The notes below the pieces were generated by a model, which had not been told where the DNA came from, did no database searches, and worked only from the letters and a program-made list of their open reading frames with translations. A program made the position numbers and the translations under genes. Below, piece after piece: positions 49,926 to 54,359 of a stretch of DNA of 54,359 nt; the first letter of the stretch is position 1; every line of letters begins with the position of its first letter. The stretch spans positions 1-54,359 of the forward strand of contig JAJVIA010000031.1 in assembly GCA_022072245.1 (NCBI GenBank). The letters run 5' to 3'. Origin of the DNA: Anaerolineae bacterium. GTDB lineage: Bacteria > Chloroflexota > Anaerolineae > UBA4142 > SHND01.

Positions 49926-49951
49926 CCACGAGCCGCGCTCGTGGTTTTTTT
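49926..49951 (+). terminator. Second intrinsic terminator
   Basis: An eight-base perfect stem CCACGAGC (49926-49933) with its complement (49937-49944), a three-base loop and seven T residues (49945-49951). Its stem resembles that of the terminator 60 bases upstream. Confidence 0.85.
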
Positions 49952-49959
49952 ATTTGTCC

Positions 49960-49978
49960 GACAAATCTGAAATTTGTC
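49960..49978. repeat. Palindrome GACAAATCTGAAATTTGTC
   Basis: Differs by one base from the palindrome at 2182-2200. In both places it lies just upstream of a Shine-Dalgarno; here AAGGAGC follows immediately. Confidence 0.75.
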
Positions 49979-49989
49979 AAGGAGCAAAA

Positions 49990-50550
49990 ATGGTTCTGCA
50001 ACTTTTCGAGGGCGAAAAAATTCGTTTCGCCGCGTTCGATGCGGAAAAGGACGCGGAGGTTTTTTCCAAATGGACGCACGACCCCGAATATCTGCGGCTC
50101 ACCGAATTTGAACCCGCGCGGCCGCTCGCGCCGTTTCACGTCAAAAAGAAAATCGAAGAGCTGGAAAAAGAAGCGGGGCGCGATTTTTATTTTTTCGTGA
50201 TTCGCATGAAAGCAGATGACCGCGCCATCGGATTCGCGCACATTCACTGGGTGGAGTGGAATCACGGCAACGCGCACTTTAACATGGGCATCGGCTCGCC
50301 CAACGACCGCCGCCAAGGTTTGGGCGGCGAAGCATTGCAGATGCTCTTGCGCTATGCGTTCGAGGAATTGAATCTTTATCGGCTCACAGGACATACGTTC
50401 GGATATAACGACGGCGCGCAAAAATTTCTAGCCAAACACGGCTTGCAACTCGAAGTGCGCCGCCGCGAAGCGATTTATCGCGACGGACGTTATTGGGACG
50501 CATTGACATACGGCATTTTGGCGGAGGAGTGGACAGCGGGGAACAAGTAG
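49990..50550 (+). CDS. GNAT-family N-acetyltransferase 1 (RimJ/RimL type)
   Basis: 186 residues. The acetyl-CoA loop is a weaker form of RxxGxG/A (NDRRQGLGGEALQMLLRYAFEEL), followed by NLYRLTGHTFGYNDGAQKFLAKHGL. This is the RimJ/RimL-like layout, whose members acetylate N-terminal or side-chain amino groups of proteins or small amines. ATG 49990 is chosen because AAGGAGC lies upstream and the homology begins LFEGEKIRFAAFD. It is the first of six GNAT genes in a row. The stop codon TAG lies in a repeat element that fills the gap to the next gene. Confidence 0.88.
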   Translation: MVLQLFEGEKIRFAAFDAEKDAEVFSKWTHDPEYLRLTEFEPARPLAPFHVKKKIEELEKEAGRDFYFFVIRMKADDRAIGFAHIHWVEWNHGNAHFNMGIGSPNDRRQGLGGEALQMLLRYAFEELNLYRLTGHTFGYNDGAQKFLAKHGLQLEVRRREAIYRDGRYWDALTYGILAEEWTAGNK

Positions 50551-50612
50551 ATAGTTACACATGTAGACAAGTAGAGAAACCTGTTTTCTTGTTTCCCTGT
50601 CTCCTTACTACA
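50541..50612. repeat. Intergenic element with ACAAGTAG units
   Basis: Starts in the last codons of acetyltransferase 1 and ends at the start of acetyltransferase 2. The left side has GAACAAGTAG and GTAGACAAGTAGAGAAAC; the right side has the roughly complementary CTTGTTTCCCTGTCTCC. It is the same type as the element at 51713-51808. Confidence 0.6.
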
Positions 50613-50613
50613 G

Positions 50614-51174
50614 ATGAAAAACCTTTTCACCGGCAAACTCACGCGGCTTGTCGCGCAAGACATTGACGCGATGGGCGCGGTCATTGCCAAGTGGTCGCGT
50701 GATTCAGAATTTTATCAATTGTTCGACAGCGACCCCACGCGCCCGCGCAATGCGAAACGCGCGCAAGAACAGATGCGCGATTACGCCGAAAAAAATCAAC
50801 CGGGCAATTTTTCGTTTGCCGTCATGCGCTTGGAAGATGATCGCATTATCGGCGAAGGCGGTTTGTTTGATGCGCTGTCGCCCCATCGCAACGCGTGGCT
50901 CGCCATCGGCATCGGCGAACGCGAATTGTGGGGCAAGGGGTATGGCACGGACGCGGTGCAGATTCTCTTGCGTTTCGGTTTTCAAGAATTGAATCTGCAT
51001 CGCATCAATCTCGGCGTCTTTGGCTATAACGCGCGCGCCATTCGCGCGTATGAAAAAATCGGTTTCGTCCACGAAGGCGCGTGGCGCGACGCGTTAAAGC
51101 GCGAGGGCAAACGCTGGGATAGTATCGGGATGGGCATTTTGAAAAGCGAATGGGAAGCGAAACAAAATGAATGA
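50614..51174 (+). CDS. GNAT-family N-acetyltransferase 2
   Basis: 186 residues. The acetyl-CoA-binding loop GERELWGKGYGTDAVQILL is intact, followed by the RimL-like QELNLHRINLGVFGYNARAIRAYEKIGF. The N-terminus MKNLFTGKLTRLVAQD is shared with acetyltransferases 3 and 4. The target amine is unknown. No Shine-Dalgarno precedes the ATG, which directly follows the repeat element. The stop overlaps acetyltransferase 3 by eight bases, so these two are translated together. Confidence 0.9.
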   Translation: MKNLFTGKLTRLVAQDIDAMGAVIAKWSRDSEFYQLFDSDPTRPRNAKRAQEQMRDYAEKNQPGNFSFAVMRLEDDRIIGEGGLFDALSPHRNAWLAIGIGERELWGKGYGTDAVQILLRFGFQELNLHRINLGVFGYNARAIRAYEKIGFVHEGAWRDALKREGKRWDSIGMGILKSEWEAKQNE

Positions 51175-51736
51175 TTCTTTATTCACCGGAACGCTCGTCC
51201 GTCTCGCCGCCCAAGACCCGGCAGCGGATGCGCAAACGATATCAAATTGGCGCCGCGACACGATTTACACGCGCTGGTTGGAAGTGGATCCCGTCTTGCC
51301 GCCCCAACTAAAACAGACGCGTGAACGCATCGAACGGCCGCACAGTGAACGCTTTTATCCGTTCGCCATTCGCGCGCTCGCCGACGACAAATTGATTGGC
51401 TTTGTCATACTCTTGCGCGTCAATTCACATCACCGCGACGCGTACGTAGGCATCGGCATTGGCGAAAGCGAGTATCGCAGCAAAGGATACGGCACGGACG
51501 CGATGAAGCTGATTTTGCAATTCGCATTTCAAGAATTGAATTTGCATCGCGTTTCGCTCGATGCCGTCGCGACCAATGCGCGCGCGATTCGTTCCTACGA
51601 AAAATGCGGTTTTGTTCACGAAGGCAAAACGCGCGGCGCCGAATTTCGCGGCGGCATCCGCGACGACATTGTTACGATGGGAGTTTTGCGAGAGGAATGG
51701 GAGCGAAATGGAACAGGTAATCAGGTAGACAGGTAG
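51167..51736 (+). CDS. GNAT-family N-acetyltransferase 3
   Basis: 189 residues. Acetyl-CoA loop YRSKGYGTDAMKLILQFA and motif B QELNLHRVSLDAVATNARAIRSYEKCGF. It is a close paralogue of genes 2 and 4. Its last codons (NGTGNQVDR) are encoded by the start of the AGGTAGAC repeat, and the TAG stop is part of that repeat. The original C-terminus may therefore have been replaced. It overlaps gene 2 by eight bases. Confidence 0.9.
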   Translation: MNDSLFTGTLVRLAAQDPAADAQTISNWRRDTIYTRWLEVDPVLPPQLKQTRERIERPHSERFYPFAIRALADDKLIGFVILLRVNSHHRDAYVGIGIGESEYRSKGYGTDAMKLILQFAFQELNLHRVSLDAVATNARAIRSYEKCGFVHEGKTRGAEFRGGIRDDIVTMGVLREEWERNGTGNQVDR

Positions 51737-51808
51737 ACAGGGGTTCAGGTAGACAGGTATCAGGTAGGCAGGTAGGCATGTTCCTTGTTTCCCTGTTTCC
51801 TTGTCTAC
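51713..51808. repeat. Intergenic element with AGGTAGAC tandem units
   Basis: About eight degenerate copies of CAGGTAGA-type units (51713-51778), then TTCCTTGTTTCCCTGTTTCC and TTGTCTAC up to 51808. GTAGACAGGTAGACAGGG (51725-51742) is complementary to 51791-51808 at 15 of 18 bases, so the transcript can fold back. It spans the whole gap between acetyltransferases 3 and 4. Confidence 0.8.
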
Positions 51809-51817
51809 ATTTAACAC

Positions 51818-52372
51818 ATGAACAATCTTTTCACAGGCAAACTCGTCAAACTCACCGCCACCAATCCAGAAACGGACGCGAAAATAATGGAGGTGTGGCA
51901 CCGCGACACGGAATTTTTTCGTCTCGGCTATGGACGCATTGCGGAAGCGTGGGGTGAGAAAAAAATCAAAGAACGCATCGAACGGTACGGCAACGATGCG
52001 AACGAACCTGTCTTTGCGGTTCGCACGCGCGCCGATGACAAACTCATCGGACAAATGGGAATGTGGATTGAGCAACCGCACGGCGACAGTTTTGTGTGGA
52101 TTTTGATTGGCGAACGCGACTATTGGGGCAAAGGGTACGGCACGGACGCGATGCGCGTCTTTATGCGTTACGCGTTTCAGGAATGGAATCTGCATCGTTT
52201 GTCGCTGCGCGTTTTTGGTTTCAACCAACGCGCGCTGCGTTCGTACGAAAAATGCGGTTTTGTGTACGAAGGCGTCAACCGTAACGCGCTCAACAAAATG
52301 GGACAGCGTTGGGATGAAGTGTGGATGGGAATTACGCGCGGTGAGTGGGAGAAAACAAAGGATGAAGGATGA
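51818..52372 (+). CDS. GNAT-family N-acetyltransferase 4
   Basis: 184 residues. Acetyl-CoA loop GERDYWGKGYGTDAMRVFM, then QEWNLHRLSLRVFGFNQRALRSYEKCGF. The N-terminus MNNLFTGKLVKLTATN matches gene 2. The region RDTEFFRLGYGRIAEAWGEKK probably forms the acceptor site and differs most among the paralogues, consistent with different substrates. No Shine-Dalgarno is seen; the ATG follows a repeat element. Confidence 0.9.
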   Translation: MNNLFTGKLVKLTATNPETDAKIMEVWHRDTEFFRLGYGRIAEAWGEKKIKERIERYGNDANEPVFAVRTRADDKLIGQMGMWIEQPHGDSFVWILIGERDYWGKGYGTDAMRVFMRYAFQEWNLHRLSLRVFGFNQRALRSYEKCGFVYEGVNRNALNKMGQRWDEVWMGITRGEWEKTKDEG

Positions 52373-52470
52373 AACGCGCGTAGAAACATGAAACGCGCGT
52401 AGGAGGCGTTCTCTAACGCCGAGAAACGTGAAACGTCAATCGAAATTCAAAATTCGAAATTCGAAATTTC
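52369..52470. repeat. Intergenic repeats before the tandem-GNAT gene
   Basis: ATGAAACGCGCGTAG occurs twice (52369-52383 and 52388-52402). A small hairpin GGCGTT/AACGCC (52405-52410, 52415-52420) follows, then degenerate GAAATTC units (52442-52470) related to the AAATC-rich spacers elsewhere. Confidence 0.7.
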
Positions 52471-52496
52471 TCCCGTTCTCCAAAGTGAGGAAAAAA

Positions 52497-53507
52497 ATGA
52501 TTGCAACTCTCGAAACGACAACAACCTTTGCGTCTGAATTGGGCATTGTGGGGTTAACCTTACGAAATTGGCGCGACGAATCGGATTACGCAAAAATGCT
52601 GCGCGTGTTGTACGCGGACCGCCATTCGCAAGGGATGGAAGAATCGGCGACGTTGGAACAGTTTCGCGCGCAGTTGGAAACGATGCCCTCGATGAATGTG
52701 GCGACGGACGCGTTTCTCTTGGAACGCGCGGGCGAGGTCATTGCGTACAAAACTGTGCGCCGCGTACCCGAAGTGGATGGCGTGATTCGGTACGCCCATC
52801 ACGGTTTTGTGTTGCCCGAATGGAAGGGGCGCGGCATTGGACGCGCAATGATTCGACACAGCGAAAATGTTTTGCGCGAAATGGCGAGCCAAGACCCTGC
52901 GGACGCGCCGAAATTTTTTCAAACTTTTGTCCAAAGCGTTCAAACCGCGCTGATACACCTTTTAGAGCAAGAGGACTACGCGCCCACGCGTTATTTTTAT
53001 GAAATGCTGCGCCCGAATTTGGAGAACATTCCCGAGTACGAATTGCCGCGCGGCATTGAGATTCGTCCCGCGCGCCCCGAACAGTATCACGCGATTTGGG
53101 ATTCCATGCTGGAAGCGTTCAAAGAACATTGGGGCGAAGAAGACCACACCGAACAAGATTACCAAAACTGGCTCAAGCGTCCGCATTTTGACCCAACTTT
53201 GTGGCATATCGCGTGGGATGGCGACCGCGTCGTGAGTATGGTTATCAATCAGATTGATGCGACGGACAACGCGCAATATAACCGCCAACGCGGTTTCACC
53301 GAAGAAATCGCCACCTTGAAAGAATATCGCGGGCGCGGCATTGCTCAAGCGTTGATTGCGCGCGGCTTGAAGCAGTTTGCCGAACGCGGCATGACCGAAG
53401 CCGCGCTCGGCGTGGACGCGGACAATGCGACGGGCGCGCTGCGCTTGTACGAAAAATTGGGTTATCAACCCATCAAAACGTTCATCGCGTACCGCAAAGA
53501 GTTTTAG
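52497..53507 (+). CDS. Tandem-domain GNAT acetyltransferase 5
   Basis: 336 residues, two GNAT domains. Domain 1 (about 15-165) has the loop LPEWKGRGIGRAMIRH. Domain 2 (about 180-336) has LKEYRGRGIAQALIARGLKQF and the closing VDADNATGALRLYEKLGYQPI. Both acetyl-CoA loops look functional. Tandem GNATs of this type include mycothiol-synthase-like and antibiotic-modifying enzymes, but no specific match is claimed. ATG 52497 with GTGAGG upstream is chosen over an upstream extension that reads through AT-rich repeats. Confidence 0.87.
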   Translation: MIATLETTTTFASELGIVGLTLRNWRDESDYAKMLRVLYADRHSQGMEESATLEQFRAQLETMPSMNVATDAFLLERAGEVIAYKTVRRVPEVDGVIRYAHHGFVLPEWKGRGIGRAMIRHSENVLREMASQDPADAPKFFQTFVQSVQTALIHLLEQEDYAPTRYFYEMLRPNLENIPEYELPRGIEIRPARPEQYHAIWDSMLEAFKEHWGEEDHTEQDYQNWLKRPHFDPTLWHIAWDGDRVVSMVINQIDATDNAQYNRQRGFTEEIATLKEYRGRGIAQALIARGLKQFAERGMTEAALGVDADNATGALRLYEKLGYQPIKTFIAYRKEF

Positions 53508-53517
53508 CAAAGCGCGT

Positions 53518-53561
53518 ATCGCAAATCAAAAATCCGAAATCCGAAATCATAAATCATAATC
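53518..53561. repeat. AAATC-rich tandem spacer
   Basis: Six or so degenerate AAATC-containing units (CAAATCA, AAATCCG, AAATCAT) between acetyltransferases 5 and 6, directly before the CGGAGG ribosome site. Confidence 0.75.
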
Positions 53562-53570
53562 GGAGGCATC

Positions 53571-54359
53571 ATGCCTTTTTCCATTGCAACCCCAACGCTT
53601 CAAGAACAAGAAAAATTTATATGGCGCGGCTACACGCGCGCGGACATCCCCGACGTTTGGAAGTTGTTTCAAACGATAAATCGCGTGGACGACAATGATT
53701 ATTACGAAACCAAAGCGGATTTGGAGAATCAATACGATGATCCACTCGGCGATCCATTGCGAGATGCGCGCGTGATTCGCAGCTTGTCCGGCAGACTCGC
53801 CGCGTTCGCGCGCATCCTTACGTTTTCCAAACCCAGCAAAGAAAATGTCGCGTATCTTGCATGTGACATTGCGCCCGAAGCGCGCGCGCAAGGTCTGGAA
53901 CAAGAATGTTTGGAATGGATGCAAGAACGCGCGACAGAACGCCTTGCAGAAATTGCGAAAGCGAATAAGGCAGAAGAAATGCCGCGCGCGCTGCGCGTTG
54001 AATTTCCAGACACGGCGGTGGAATGGCTCGCCCTATATCGCGGACGCGGTTATCGGCATATACGCTCTGCGTTTCAGATGCAGCGCGACTTGCGCGACCC
54101 GATTCCCGAAATTGCATCGCCCGCCGAGTTCATCCTGCGAACGTATGACGACGACCTCGACGAACCTTTGCGTCTCGCGCGCAACGCTGCCTTTCGGGAT
54201 CATTGGGGCTCTCAACAAATCTCTCGCGAAACGTGGCGCGCGAATTTTACTCAAGTGTCGGATTTCAACCGTGACGCGACTCTGGCAATCATGGATGGGG
54301 AACGCGTCGCCGCGTACATTATTTGTTACGACAACACGGTTGACAATGAACGGCGCGGG
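53571..54359 (+). CDS. GNAT-family acetyltransferase 6, cut by window end
   Basis: 263 codons are open from ATG 53571 to the window edge; the C-terminus is missing. CGGAGGCATC precedes the ATG. The start reads MPFSIATPTLQEQEKFIWRGYTRADIPDVW. The N-terminal half resembles a degenerate GNAT domain (VAYLACDIAPEARAQGLEQECLEWM in place of a clear RxxGxG loop). A second domain starts near residue 190 (FILRTYDDDLDEPLRLARNAAFRDHWG), as in the gene 5 product. The catalytic loop of the second domain lies beyond the window. It is probably a paralogue of gene 5. Confidence 0.8.
   Translation, partial: MPFSIATPTLQEQEKFIWRGYTRADIPDVWKLFQTINRVDDNDYYETKADLENQYDDPLGDPLRDARVIRSLSGRLAAFARILTFSKPSKENVAYLACDIAPEARAQGLEQECLEWMQERATERLAEIAKANKAEEMPRALRVEFPDTAVEWLALYRGRGYRHIRSAFQMQRDLRDPIPEIASPAEFILRTYDDDLDEPLRLARNAAFRDHWGSQQISRETWRANFTQVSDFNRDATLAIMDGERVAAYIICYDNTVDNERRG

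Larger units (their letters stand above)
49612..49989 (+). other. Region with a small gene, two terminators and palindromes
   Basis: 378 bases between the beta-glucosidase and the first acetyltransferase. They contain a consensus promoter, a 33-codon open frame with a strong ribosome site, two intrinsic terminators and two short palindromes, each listed separately. The arrangement would produce a transcript of about 200 bases. Confidence 0.7.

Noticed and set aside
49926-49951. The two terminators before the acetyltransferases as one duplicated mobile element
   Set aside because: Only the stems are similar. The flanking sequences differ and no target-site duplication is seen, so a shared origin cannot be supported.

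Overview
The window is a high-GC bacterial chromosome segment with a strong preference for GCG/CGC codons. It looks like a member of the Chloroflexota, probably class Anaerolineae. This is an inference from gene content: mevalonate kinase, a DUF5656-like membrane protein, a B-box zinc-finger membrane protein, many ABC uptake systems for amino acids, and two molybdenum hydroxylases. No rRNA or ribosomal protein gene is present to confirm it. There is no transposase, integrase, phage gene or CRISPR array. The only clearly foreign-looking block is a small, AT-richer restriction-modification locus at 6668-8166.

Layout. 1-298: 16-bp tandem repeat ending in a perfect palindrome. 299-6579: small membrane protein, surE, Nudix hydrolase, membrane protein, CNNM/CorC-type protein (minus strand), mevalonate kinase, and a URO-D-superfamily methyltransferase-like protein. 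6668-8166: type II R-M pair. 8333-16000: recN, B-box membrane protein, prepilin peptidase, DUF5656-like protein, EamA exporter, ornithine cyclodeaminase family protein, and a secreted three-repeat protein. 16206-27998: a nitrogen-heterocycle catabolic region. It holds an amidohydrolase of the allantoate/carbamoylase type, a hydantoinase/allantoinase-type enzyme, a CBS protein, two complete three-subunit molybdenum hydroxylases in mirror order (large-FAD-FeS-FAD-FeS-large), and their likely GntR/FCD regulator with a visible promoter and operator. 28308-29848: copper module (SCO, PCuAC, cupredoxin-like). 29893-31797: phospholipase D-like protein and a hypothetical protein.

31828-45262 is the most unusual part: ten minus-strand genes for amino-acid uptake. 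LivH and LivM are followed by a 1043-residue lipoprotein that fuses two near-identical LivJ-type binding domains, encoded by a nearly perfect 1131-bp tandem repeat, to a third binding domain of the polar amino acid (GlnH/HisJ) class. Next come a polar amino acid permease and ATPase, then LivG, LivF, a stand-alone LivK-type protein, and a second LivH/LivM pair. The set joins two ABC transporter families, HAAT and PAAT, at the gene-fusion and operon levels. A consensus promoter with a long structured leader precedes the fused gene. A tRNA-Gly(CCC) gene lies just upstream of the first LivH.

45541-49611: MBL-fold hydrolase, lgt, pyridoxamine-phosphate-oxidase-like protein, an HU protein with a consensus promoter, and a GH1 beta-glucosidase. 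49612 to the end: a probable 33-codon small gene with its own promoter and two successive terminators, then an array of six GNAT acetyltransferase genes. The last is cut by the window end. The intergenic gaps of this array are filled by short repeat elements, two of which run from the stop codon of one gene to near the start codon of the next.
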